Shown here: in pieces, positions 35,229-43,672 of the stretch | Layout: each line of letters opens with the position of its first letter | Numbering within the stretch: position 1 is the first letter of the stretch | Assembly (NCBI RefSeq): GCF_004339525.1 | Contig: NZ_SMGE01000001.1 | Span: 5,952,001 to 6,016,000, forward strand | Direction: 5' to 3' | Length of the DNA: 64,000 nt | Source of the DNA: Flavobacterium sp. 90 | GTDB taxonomy: Bacteria; Bacteroidota; Bacteroidia; Flavobacteriales; Flavobacteriaceae | Notes under the pieces: generated by a model | What the model was told of the DNA's origin: nothing | The model's database searches: none | Seen by the model: only the letters and a program-made list of their open reading frames with translations | Position numbers and translations under genes: made by a program

Positions 35229-36836
35229 ATGACCGATAAATCACAACTTCGCAGCTCCATTTTCAGACATCTTGACGGCCTGGCTGTTGCTCCTGTAGCA
35301 ATAGCATTGAAGAATCATGGCGTTTTAGAATTTATCTTAGAAAAAAAGCAAATACAATTATCTGATCTTGTAACTGTTTTTAAAGCAAATGAAGGTTATC
35401 TGAATGTTGCTTTAAGGATTTTGGCTTCTCAGGACTTTTTAGAATACGAAGTCAATAACGAAACACAGGAAATTAAGATTTTTGTAAATGAAAAAACAGA
35501 AATAGCTTTTTCAATGTTTCCTCTTTATCAGGATGTCGTTGATTTACTGCATTTTTCTACTCAGTTTCATTCCCGTCTTTTTGATGATGCGCCGTTTGAA
35601 AAACTCAATGTAATTTTCGAAAAATATAAAAAAAATTACGGAATCGAGTTTTCTAATGATGCTTTGAAAAAAAGTATTCAGGAACAAGTTTTAAAACATA
35701 TTGAAGGTTATTTGATTGGTCCAACAATCGTTCGTCTGGCGATGAACGGAATGTTTCACAAGTACTTTATGGAAACTTCTTTCAGACCGGAAGAGTTTCA
35801 TAAATCTCCTGAAAATTTCAAAAAAATATTAGACTTTTTTGTACATCTTGGATGGTTTCTCGAAAAAAATGGAAATTACCAATTTACCGAAGTCGGTTTG
35901 TTTTTTGCCAAAAGAGCCAGTGCTTATGGCGTTACCGTTTCTTATTTACCAACATTTGCCAAAATTGAGGAATTAATTTTTGGTGATCCAACTGTTTTAA
36001 GAGCCATAGCCGATGGCGAAAACGAAATTCACGTTGATCGCGAAATGAATGTTTGGGGCAGCGGCGGTGCTCACGATACTTATTTTAAAGTTGTCGATGA
36101 GATTATAATTAGTCTTTTTAATCTGCCAATTGAACAACAACCAAAGGGAATCCTGGATATGGGTTGTGGCAATGGCGCTTTTCTGCAACATATTTTTGAA
36201 GTAATCGAAAGACAAACCTTAAGAGGAAAAATACTGGATGATTATCCGTTATTTCTCGTTGGTGCCGATTATAATCAGGCTGCACTAAAAGTAACCAGAG
36301 CAAATCTTATAAAAGCAGATATTTGGGCAAAAGTAATTTGGGGAGATATTGGTCGTCCCGATTTACTATCAGATGACTTGAAAGAAAATTATAACATCGA
36401 TTTGAAAGACTTGCTTAACGTGAGAACTTTTTTAGATCACAATCGAATTTGGACAGATCCGGAACACATTCACAAAGACAGAATAAGTAAATCTACCGGT
36501 GCATTTGCTTATCGCGGAAAAAGAATCAGCAACAATTTGGTAGAAGATAATCTTCTGGAGCATTTACAAAAATGGTCGCCATATGTTCGCAAATTCGGTT
36601 TACTTCTGATCGAATTGCATTCCATAGATCCAAAACTTGCAGCCACTAATTTAGGAAAAACTCCTGCAACGGCTTACGACGCAACACACGGTTTTTCTGA
36701 TCAATATATTGTTGAACTTCCTGTTTTTAATAAAATTGCTGCAGAAGCAGGATTATTTCCCGATAACTCGTTTTCTAAGCAATTTCCTGACGCTAACATC
36801 GCCACAGTAAGTATCAATTTATTAAAAGGAAAATAA
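35229..36836 (+). CDS. Class I SAM-dependent methyltransferase with N-terminal helical domains
   Basis: The 535-residue protein has a C-terminal Rossmann methyltransferase domain. Motif I is ILDMGCGNGAFL (about 309-320), with an acidic residue in LVGADYNQAALKVTRANL and WGDIGRPD further on. The N-terminal ~290 residues contain two winged-helix-like segments (about 25-85 and 185-235). The layout resembles O-methyltransferase relatives and the pseudo-adaptor methyltransferases of polyketide loading modules (AprA-like), but no ACP or PKS gene is nearby. The substrate cannot be read from the sequence. It is monocistronic with its own terminator. Confidence 0.7.
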   Translation: MTDKSQLRSSIFRHLDGLAVAPVAIALKNHGVLEFILEKKQIQLSDLVTVFKANEGYLNVALRILASQDFLEYEVNNETQEIKIFVNEKTEIAFSMFPLYQDVVDLLHFSTQFHSRLFDDAPFEKLNVIFEKYKKNYGIEFSNDALKKSIQEQVLKHIEGYLIGPTIVRLAMNGMFHKYFMETSFRPEEFHKSPENFKKILDFFVHLGWFLEKNGNYQFTEVGLFFAKRASAYGVTVSYLPTFAKIEELIFGDPTVLRAIADGENEIHVDREMNVWGSGGAHDTYFKVVDEIIISLFNLPIEQQPKGILDMGCGNGAFLQHIFEVIERQTLRGKILDDYPLFLVGADYNQAALKVTRANLIKADIWAKVIWGDIGRPDLLSDDLKENYNIDLKDLLNVRTFLDHNRIWTDPEHIHKDRISKSTGAFAYRGKRISNNLVEDNLLEHLQKWSPYVRKFGLLLIELHSIDPKLAATNLGKTPATAYDATHGFSDQYIVELPVFNKIAAEAGLFPDNSFSKQFPDANIATVSINLLKGK

Positions 36837-36838
36837 AT

Positions 36839-36869
36839 AAAAATGCCAGATCAAAAGTCTGGCATTTTT
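36839..36869 (+). terminator. Terminator of the methyltransferase gene
   Basis: A perfect 12-bp inverted repeat (AAAAATGCCAGA / TCTGGCATTTTT) with a 7-nt loop and trailing T-run, immediately after the stop. Confidence 0.88.
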
Positions 36870-36880
36870 GTTTTTTAATA

Positions 36881-37101
36881 TTTAATGCAAATCAAGGTTT
36901 AAAATGTGCCTTTAGGTACTAAATATTGGTAGTCATTGTAGATTCAAAATACGTTGGCGTGCCATAGGTACGCAACAAAATGATAATAATTGCTTACCTA
37001 CGGCACGCTAAATTTATTACTAATTCTCATTTTCTACCAAGATTTAATGCCTAAAGGCATAAAATATAGAATTTCAACTCTTGATTGGTATATTTAATAA
37101 A
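36881..37101. repeat. ~220 bp intergenic direct repeat, copy 1
   Basis: It matches 37231-37451 over most of its length. It begins CAAATCAAGGTTTAAAATGT, and outer inverted arms CTTTAGGTACTAAATATTGG and a degenerate complement enclose an inner palindrome (36957-36974 / 36991-37008, GCGTGCCATAGGTACGCA). It is intergenic. Confidence 0.8.
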
Positions 37102-37137
37102 TTACTTCACAATTAGCTTTTTAGATACACTACATTT
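37102..37137 (-). pseudogene. Relict T9SS C-terminal tail (copy C)
   Basis: Read on the minus strand, this encodes SVSKKLIVK followed by TAA, the same last residues as the glycanase ending at 37452. It matches that gene's last 36 nt at 28 positions. No reading frame leads into it, so it is a detached 3' end. Confidence 0.6.
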
Positions 37138-37190
37138 AATGTCTAATGGCACAAATTATGGAATTTCAACCCTTTGATATATTTAACAAA

Positions 37191-37226
37191 TCACTTCACA
37201 ATCAACTACTTAGACACATTAAATTT
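37191..37226 (-). pseudogene. Relict T9SS C-terminal tail (copy B)
   Basis: Minus-strand translation is KFNVSK-stop-LIVK-stop, matching the glycanase tail FNVSKKLIVK with one internal stop; about 31 of 36 nt are identical. The DNA between copies B and C (37138-37190) matches the right end of the flanking ~220-bp repeat. Confidence 0.65.
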
Positions 37227-37230
37227 ACTA

Positions 37231-37451
37231 TTTAAAACAAATCAAGGTTTAAAATGTGCCTTTAGGTACTAAATATTGGTAGTCATTGTAGATTCGAGAT
37301 ATGTTGGCGTGCCGTAGGTACGCAACAAAATGATAACTATTGCGTACCTACGGCACGCTAAATTTATTACTAATTATCGTTTTCTACCAAATATTTAGTA
37401 CCTGACGGCACAAATTATAGAATTTCAACTCTTGATTGGCGTGTTTAAAAA
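37231..37451. repeat. ~220 bp intergenic direct repeat, copy 2
   Basis: Second copy of 36881-37101. Outer arms lie at 37256-37282 and 37384-37411. The inner 18-bp inverted repeat (37307-37324 / 37341-37358) is perfect. It abuts the stop codon of the glycanase at 37452. Confidence 0.8.
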
Positions 37452-40400
37452 TTACTTCACAATCAATTTCTTAGAAACATTAAATTCATTAGAACTAATC
37501 GTAACGATATAAACTCCTGAAGTCAAATGATGATCAATTTTTGCTGACACGTTGAGTTTGTTTACCAAAACCTTTCTTCCATTTATGTCCGTAACCGTTA
37601 CTGTTGCCTGATTCCCTGCTTTTAATTCCGGAAAAACAACATTAAACTCATTGTTGATCGAAGGATTTGGATAAAGACTAACTAACGAATTATTCTCGAT
37701 AGTTACTGCTTCTTCAATTCCATTTGCTTTTTTGGATGTCGAAGTACTTTGAAATTGCCATTGTGCACTTTCCCAGTTGTTTTGAGCTCCGGCATATTGA
37801 GCAGAACCATTTAGATTTTCGATATGAATCATGCTTCCGGTTTGCCATCTGTTTTTAATTCTCACCCAGGTTGCGTCAACATTTTCGGTTGACCATTGTG
37901 CGCTATACCAACCATTTGAACCAACATTACATTGCACCGCTCCTGTTAAGTTTTCGATATTCATCATATCTCCCGTACCCACATTTTTTAAGATATAATA
38001 AGTGGCATCAACAGCAACTTTTTCCCATTTGTAGTTATTGTTTGCTACAGTTGGGCCATATCCTACATTTGCTCCGGCATCATATAAATAATTACCGGTC
38101 CATTTATTTTTGATTGTAAAGTAGTTTCCGGTTGCTGTAGTAACCGTAATTGCAGCAGTACTTGTTTTATTTCCGTCTACGGTTGTTACCGTAATTGTTG
38201 CCGTTCCGCTTGCAATTGCTGTTACTAAACCTGAAGCATTAACCGTTGCTACGCCAGTATTATTTGAGGCATAACTAACCGATTTATTAGTTGCGTTTGA
38301 AGGTAAAACTGTTGGCGTTAATTGTTGCGTTGCTCCTACTGATAATGATGCAGATGTTGGGCTTAAACTAACACTTGTTACTGCAACATTTGAAGAACTT
38401 ACGGTAATTACAGCAGTTGCCGTTTTTGCTCCGTCCTGAGTTGTAACTGTAATTGTTGCAGATCCAGAAGCAATTGCAGTAACTAATCCTGAACCATTTA
38501 CAGTTGCTACACCTGTATTATTAGAACTATAACTTACTGTTTTGTTTGTAGCATTTGCAGGAGCAATAGTTGGCGTTAATTGTTGTGTTGCACCAACGCC
38601 TAAAGTCGCTGTAGTTGGCGAAATCGTAACTCCCGTTACAGGAACTGATGTCGTTGAACAACTCGCACTTTGAGTCCAAGAAAATGTACCAATTGCACTA
38701 ATTTCTTCATTTGCAGCAGCACTACCGCCTCTATTCGAATAATTCATGTTACAATATGTACCGTTTCCGGCAGGAGAACCCGCGATAAGTACAAAATATC
38801 CTCTTCCCCAGTTTCTGTTAAGCGCATTATTGTTTGGATATTCCTTACCCGTTCCGTTAACCGTAATATCCTTGAAACTAAGATTATAAATACCATCTCC
38901 GGATCTTTTACTTATCGAAATTGCATCGTTTCTTGAATCTAGAATATCAATGTTATAAAGCTGAACATTTTTTACCTGACTTCCCGCATTTGTAGCGCTG
39001 AAAATATCTACAGCTGCTACAGGATTGTTGTAAGTATCATTAAAAGTTCCGCATGTTGATACCGTGATATCGTGAATTTCGTGCATTCCATCATTGTTAA
39101 AAGGCGCTCCCGGAAAGTTATTGCTCACACGAATACCCGCTTCAAGATTGTCTTTTATAATTAAATTGTAAGCTTTGTTGTTTTTTCCCCCATAAATCGC
39201 AAGTCCGCAAGCACGCCAGCAGTTTTCAGAAGTATTGTATCTAAAAGTATTATTGATACATTCCAATCCATCTGCAGACCAAATCGCCTGATCGTCATCG
39301 CCATTATTTCTGAAGTTACAATGCTCTACAATTGCATTTGCAGTTCCTTTGCAAAGATTAATTCCATCAGCATAATTATTTCTAAAACGACAATGAGATA
39401 GCGTAAAACCATCAGCAATTGCAGGTCCTCCGGTATTATATTGTGCAATCCAGGCGCCACATTCAAAGTGTTCTGCCCAAATATTTTTTACTACTGAAGT
39501 ACTCGTAAAAACACCATTTATACCTTTATAAGAGTTACTTCTCGATGCCGAATTTGTAGTCAAATAAAGATCCGTAAATGAAATTCCTGCTGCATTAGCA
39601 CGCAATCCTCCGTTTAAACTGCTGGTATTCGTAAAATTAATTTGAGTGTACCACATTCCAGCACCTATCAAAGAGGTATTTGCAGTACCAAAATACAATT
39701 CGCGATTTACGCTATAAACGCCAGTTGGTAGAAAAATCTTTTTACCACCATTTGCATCAATAAAAGTTTGAAGATCGCTTCCGTTTCCGGTATAAGTTAC
39801 TGCACCTGATGGAGCTGTAATAGCCGTTGCAACGGGTTCTATCTCAGCAAAATCTACATGAACATTTCCGGATTCTCTAACTAATTTTAAAGTTCCTGAA
39901 ACTGCAATTTTGTTCGGAAGTTTATAACGAACTTCATCAAATCGCATTCTTGGATTTTGATTGGTAATTCCGTTGTTGTTTGGATTTCCGTTGCTCCACA
40001 AATATTCCCAAGACCAGGTTGAAGTCAAGGTTAGCGTTGTAATTTTTGTGTTTCCGTCATAAACGCCCAAAGTCGCCGTTTGACCGTCAGGAACGCTGTA
40101 TCGAATTACAAGTCCATCTGCGGCTTCAGTAAGCGTCCATTGAACTGTTGCATTTGTCGCAGACATATTCACACATTGCTGATCTGTCGCTTCTGATTGC
40201 AAATCTGACTGAACATATGATTTTGAAGTAGTTGCAGCGCCATTAGACAATTGTCCAACGTTTGCTTCGTACCTTTTATACGCCGCATCATAATAACCTC
40301 GTTGCGCATACAAACCTGAGGTTAAGAGCATAAAACAAATCCATACGATATGGAAATATTTCTCTCTTCTAAAAAAATTAAAATGTAATGGATTCTTCAT
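37452..40400 (-). CDS. T9SS-secreted beta-helix glycanase with Ig-like and trefoil-like modules
   Basis: The 982-residue secreted protein has a signal peptide (about 1-33, ending GLYAQ) and a carbohydrate-binding-like domain (about 60-190; ADGLVIRYSVPDG). A right-handed parallel beta-helix follows (about 200-570; SGAVTYTGNGSDLQTFIDANGG, then many NN/HCxFRNN turns), then two BIg2 Ig-like repeats (about 587-670, 672-757) and a ricin-trefoil-like binding module (758-885). A T9SS type A sorting domain closes it (about 903-982; YPNP start, KKLIVK end). The order CBM-helix resembles GH87 alpha-1,3-glucanases/mycodextranases, but other pectate-lyase-like enzymes are possible. It is exported through the T9SS to the surface or medium. 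Confidence 0.78.
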   Translation of the reverse strand: MKNPLHFNFFRREKYFHIVWICFMLLTSGLYAQRGYYDAAYKRYEANVGQLSNGAATTSKSYVQSDLQSEATDQQCVNMSATNATVQWTLTEAADGLVIRYSVPDGQTATLGVYDGNTKITTLTLTSTWSWEYLWSNGNPNNNGITNQNPRMRFDEVRYKLPNKIAVSGTLKLVRESGNVHVDFAEIEPVATAITAPSGAVTYTGNGSDLQTFIDANGGKKIFLPTGVYSVNRELYFGTANTSLIGAGMWYTQINFTNTSSLNGGLRANAAGISFTDLYLTTNSASRSNSYKGINGVFTSTSVVKNIWAEHFECGAWIAQYNTGGPAIADGFTLSHCRFRNNYADGINLCKGTANAIVEHCNFRNNGDDDQAIWSADGLECINNTFRYNTSENCWRACGLAIYGGKNNKAYNLIIKDNLEAGIRVSNNFPGAPFNNDGMHEIHDITVSTCGTFNDTYNNPVAAVDIFSATNAGSQVKNVQLYNIDILDSRNDAISISKRSGDGIYNLSFKDITVNGTGKEYPNNNALNRNWGRGYFVLIAGSPAGNGTYCNMNYSNRGGSAAANEEISAIGTFSWTQSASCSTTSVPVTGVTISPTTATLGVGATQQLTPTIAPANATNKTVSYSSNNTGVATVNGSGLVTAIASGSATITVTTQDGAKTATAVITVSSSNVAVTSVSLSPTSASLSVGATQQLTPTVLPSNATNKSVSYASNNTGVATVNASGLVTAIASGTATITVTTVDGNKTSTAAITVTTATGNYFTIKNKWTGNYLYDAGANVGYGPTVANNNYKWEKVAVDATYYILKNVGTGDMMNIENLTGAVQCNVGSNGWYSAQWSTENVDATWVRIKNRWQTGSMIHIENLNGSAQYAGAQNNWESAQWQFQSTSTSKKANGIEEAVTIENNSLVSLYPNPSINNEFNVVFPELKAGNQATVTVTDINGRKVLVNKLNVSAKIDHHLTSGVYIVTISSNEFNVSKKLIVK

Positions 40401-40756
40401 AATTTTTCGGTTTTTTAAAATTAGTAAGTTAGTTCCTAAAAAAAGGCTACAACGAAACTAGATTTAAAAAAGAGCAAATAAAAAACATAGATAAAAAATC
40501 GAGGTTAATATATTGTTTTCAATACATCAAAAACCTGATAATCAATTATATATATTTTAATTATAAATAAAAAATCAAGAATTAATATAGATAAAAGTTT
40601 AAAATTCAGCGCTTCAAAAATGAGAATATGAAAATAAATTAACATCATTTATAGCACTTTCTTTTTTTAGATTAGTAATAATGAAAAATTCATATTTAAA
40701 GAGGTGAAAAATTATTAAAATTAATCTAACAACGTCCCAATGCTACAACATAATAT
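40401..40756. other. Upstream region of the glycanase, no clear promoter
   Basis: AT-rich; I found no exact TAnnTTTG on the minus strand and no ORF. Confidence 0.4.
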
Positions 40757-40858
40757 TGTCATTTCGACCGAAGGGAGAAATCTTCGCAAGTAACTCCGCA
40801 ACGAGAATCCAATCTTTGTCGAGCTTCTCACGAAGGTTTCTCCTCCGTCGAAATGACA
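40757..40858. repeat. Palindromic ~100 bp intergenic repeat, copy 2 of 3
   Basis: Same family and orientation as 5599-5698: TGTCATTTCGACC(G)AAGG ... CCTCCGTCGAAATGACA. Frames read through it on both strands encode no recognisable protein. Confidence 0.85.
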
Positions 40859-40894
40859 AACTAGACGAAAATGTTGTTATGAAAATGATTGCAC

Positions 40895-40973
40895 TAGCCC
40901 TGATAGCAGTGGAAATCCTTTTACTTTTTTCTTTAAAAAGTAAAAGATTGAAACGAATAGCGGGATTAGCTCC
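40895..40973 (+). ncRNA. Candidate structured RNA motif of Flavobacteria
   Basis: The segment has the pattern TAGCCCTGATAGCAGTGGAA, then a hairpin with arms CTTTTACTTTTT/AAAAAGTAAAAG, then ATTGAAACGAATAGCGGGA and TTAGCTCCT. I recall the same conserved flanks (AGCCC-GATAGnAGTGGAAAT ... AGCGGGA-TAGCTCC) around variable hairpins in other Flavobacterium intergenic regions. It may correspond to a catalogued motif such as Flavo-1, but I cannot confirm that. Confidence 0.4.
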
Positions 40974-41069
40974 TAAAAAAAGATTTAGTTTTATCATAGA
41001 AATAGAAATGACAAAACCTTTACGATTTTGTTCCCAAAGCTTCAAAAATATGTGTTTACCTCCGTTAGT

Positions 41070-41100
41070 TTTGCACTCGCGATCTTTTGTCTTAAATTTG
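41070..41100 (+). promoter_or_regulatory. Near-consensus promoter of the FAD monooxygenase
   Basis: TTTG (41070-41073), 19-bp spacer, TAAATTTG (41093-41100) matches the Bacteroidota housekeeping promoter exactly. Transcription should start near 41107, leaving about 15 nt before an ATG at 41123. Confidence 0.78.
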
Positions 41101-41122
41101 CACAGCCGTGACAAACAGCAAA

Positions 41123-41167
41123 ATGTTGGAAAATATAAATAAAGAACGTCTGGATCAGGCAAAATAA
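41123..41167 (+). CDS. 14-codon leader ORF or frameshifted N-terminus
   Basis: The first ATG downstream of the promoter opens MLENINKERLDQAK and stops at TAA 41165-41167, two bases before the GTG of the monooxygenase. Removing one T at 41165 would join it in frame to VEVENNETSW. It is therefore either a coupled leader peptide or the true N-terminus broken by a +1 insertion. Confidence 0.45.
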   Translation: MLENINKERLDQAK

Positions 41168-41168
41168 A

Positions 41169-42623
41169 GTGGAAGTAGAAAATAACGAAACGAGTTGGAT
41201 CATTTGTGAAGAATGTCAGGGACGCGGTAAAAAAAGCCGTGGAATCACCAGGAAAGCAAAACTTCGCTATCAAAATGCGTTAGCGCAATTTGAAAAAACA
41301 AATGGCGAAACAATCGCTCCAATTACGCCAAAAGGACACCAACACATTTGCCCGAAATGCTCTGGCTCAGGATTGATTCCTTCTGAAAATCCTCCTGTTG
41401 CAGATACCAAAAACTACCCACACGTTGCTATTATTGGCGGCGGAATTGGCGGAGTTGCTTTGGCTGTAGCTTGTTTACACCGAAAAATTCCATTTACGAT
41501 TTATGAACGCGATACTAGTTTTGACGCTCGATCTCAAGGTTACGGACTTACTTTGCAACAAGCGAGCAAAGCCATCGAAGGATTAGGTGTTTTTTCGCTA
41601 AAAGACCGAGTAATTTCAACAAGACATCTCGTGCATACTACTGAAGGTAAAGTCATTGGAGAATGGGGAATCAGAAAATGGATTCAGTCAGACGGGAAAA
41701 CTTCTACGAAACGTTCTAATATGCATATCGCCCGTCAATCGTTGCGTTTGGCTTTATTGGAACAACTTGGCGGACATAACGCTGTACAATGGGGACATCA
41801 ATTAGTAGATTATACCAAATGTGAAGACGAAAGTATTGCACTGAATTTTCAGGTCGATGGCGAAATAAAAAGCGTCAAAACCGATCTTGTTGTTGGTGCC
41901 GATGGTATTCGAAGTTCTATCAGAAACTTACTAATTGGCGAAGAATCTGCTCCTTTACGTTATTTGGGTTGTATTGTGATTTTGGGTATTTGTCCATTAA
42001 ATGCGCTTGAAAATCCTGATAATTCTTTATTGGATTCGGCTACGGTTTTTCAAACGGCAAATGGCAATGAACGAATTTATATTATGCCTTATAAAGAAGA
42101 TTCGGTAATGTGGCAACTTAGTTTTCCGATGCCCGAAGACGAAGCTAAAGCATTAAGTGCTAAAGGAACAAAAGCACTTAAAGAAGAAGCTTGTCGAAGA
42201 ACGCAATGGCACGATCCAATTCCGCAAATTTTATTGGCAACTGCCGAAGCTCAAATTTCAGGATATCCTGTTTATGACCGCGAATTACTTCAACCGGAAT
42301 TATTGGAAAACGCAGGTTCCGTAACTTTAATTGGTGATGCAGCACATCCTATGAGTCCGTTTAAAGGACAAGGCGCAAACCAGGCTTTATTGGACGCACT
42401 TATGCTGGCTCGGGGAATTTCAAAAGGCTGCCGACCTTCATCTGAATGGAGAAAACTTGGAATAAGAAAAAATGTCTTAACCGAATTTGAAGCCGAAATG
42501 TTAGAACGCAGCGCCACCAAAGTAAAAGATTCTGCCGATGCAGCGGAATTTCTACATTCTGATATTGTACTTCATGAAGGCGACGAACCTAGAGGACGCT
42601 GTTTAAAGCGAAAAGAAACCTAA
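41169..42623 (+). CDS. FAD-dependent monooxygenase with N-terminal zinc-ribbon-like region
   Basis: The 484-residue flavoprotein is of the PF01494 group. The FAD motifs are IIGGGIGGVALAVA (about 88-101), a second site VVGADGIRSSIRNLL, and GDAAHPMSPFKGQGANQALLDA in the C-terminal third. These hydroxylate or epoxidise aromatic or polyene substrates using NAD(P)H and O2. Unusually, the first 70 residues carry two CxxCxGxG units (C13-C16 and C61-C64), as in DnaJ zinc ribbons. The start is GTG; no ATG lies in frame. The stop of a 14-codon ORF lies 2 bp upstream. FdhD follows 95 bp downstream, with no evident functional link. Confidence 0.82.
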   Translation: MEVENNETSWIICEECQGRGKKSRGITRKAKLRYQNALAQFEKTNGETIAPITPKGHQHICPKCSGSGLIPSENPPVADTKNYPHVAIIGGGIGGVALAVACLHRKIPFTIYERDTSFDARSQGYGLTLQQASKAIEGLGVFSLKDRVISTRHLVHTTEGKVIGEWGIRKWIQSDGKTSTKRSNMHIARQSLRLALLEQLGGHNAVQWGHQLVDYTKCEDESIALNFQVDGEIKSVKTDLVVGADGIRSSIRNLLIGEESAPLRYLGCIVILGICPLNALENPDNSLLDSATVFQTANGNERIYIMPYKEDSVMWQLSFPMPEDEAKALSAKGTKALKEEACRRTQWHDPIPQILLATAEAQISGYPVYDRELLQPELLENAGSVTLIGDAAHPMSPFKGQGANQALLDALMLARGISKGCRPSSEWRKLGIRKNVLTEFEAEMLERSATKVKDSADAAEFLHSDIVLHEGDEPRGRCLKRKET

Positions 42624-42718
42624 TATTTCGTGTATAAAACATTCGATTATAAGAAGTAATAGCGATTATTTAAGGATTTATTTTCTTAATTTTACTTAGC
42701 TTTTTATAATCAACTTAC

Positions 42719-43600
42719 ATGGAAATGAATAATTTGGAATTAGTTTCCATTAAGGAAGTACTAATTAAAAAGGTCAATGGTTTCACTAGTTCAACGGTAT
42801 CAGATATTCTTTCTGTAGAAGAGCCTTTGGAAATAAAGATCGAATACGGACCTGAAAATCAAAGGATACAAAAGAACGTTTCTGTTACTATGCGAACTCC
42901 CGGAAATGATCCGGAACTTGCCATAGGTTTCTTATTTACGGAAGGAATTATTTCTTCTTATCATGTTGTAAAAAACGCTTTTCATTTACAAACCGGATGT
43001 AAATTCGAAAAGAAAAACAATATTCTCGTTGAACTAAAAGAAGATTTTATTCCACATTTAATGAACGCTGATCGCAATTTTTATACGTCTTCGAGTTGTG
43101 GCGTTTGCGGAAAAGGTTCGATTGAATCCATAAAAACTGTTAGTTCTTTTAATCACAAAAATCGACCTGAATTATATCTTTCGATAGATATTCTAAATCA
43201 ATTGTCACAAAAATTAAGATTAGCTCAAAGCGATTTTGCTTCTACTGGAGGAATTCACGCTTCCGGTCTTTTTTCTATTGATGGAAATCTTATGTTTTTG
43301 CAGGAAGATGTAGGGCGACATAATGCTTTAGATAAGCTAATTGGTGCTGCTTTGGCACAAGATTTACTGCCTTTAAACCAATACATTTTGCTCCTTAGCG
43401 GAAGAGCCAGTTTTGAGTTGATTCAAAAAGCGGCTATGGCAGGAATAGCAATTGTCGCTGCAATTGGTGCTCCGTCAAGTCTTGCGGTAGAATTAGCCAA
43501 AGAATTTAATATCACACTTTTGGGATTTCTAAAAGAAGATCGTTTCAATATCTATAATTCCAGTGATGATGTCATAATTGAAACTTCGCATCAATATTAA
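42719..43600 (+). CDS. fdhD: Formate dehydrogenase accessory sulfurtransferase FdhD
   Basis: The 293-residue protein transfers sulfur to the molybdenum cofactor of formate-dehydrogenase-like enzymes. The key cysteines are C127 and C130 in SSSCGVCGKG, and the family motifs TPGNDPELAIGFLFTEGI, EDVGRHNALDK and SGRASFELIQKAAMAG are present. The ATG at 42719 is used; an ATG 6 bases later is also possible. It lies 72 bp upstream of the molybdopterin oxidoreductase, its likely client. Confidence 0.93.
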   Translation: MEMNNLELVSIKEVLIKKVNGFTSSTVSDILSVEEPLEIKIEYGPENQRIQKNVSVTMRTPGNDPELAIGFLFTEGIISSYHVVKNAFHLQTGCKFEKKNNILVELKEDFIPHLMNADRNFYTSSSCGVCGKGSIESIKTVSSFNHKNRPELYLSIDILNQLSQKLRLAQSDFASTGGIHASGLFSIDGNLMFLQEDVGRHNALDKLIGAALAQDLLPLNQYILLLSGRASFELIQKAAMAGIAIVAAIGAPSSLAVELAKEFNITLLGFLKEDRFNIYNSSDDVIIETSHQY

Positions 43601-43672
43601 AAAGATCATCATCCTAAAAAAGTAAAATCATATTCAACACTTTTATTCCGTGCTAATTAAATAGAAAAAGCC

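Noticed and set aside
40743..41273. 176-codon minus-strand and 128-codon plus-strand frames at 40743-41273
   Set aside because: Both translate the dispersed palindromic repeat, the RNA-like motif and the monooxygenase promoter; no domain is recognisable.
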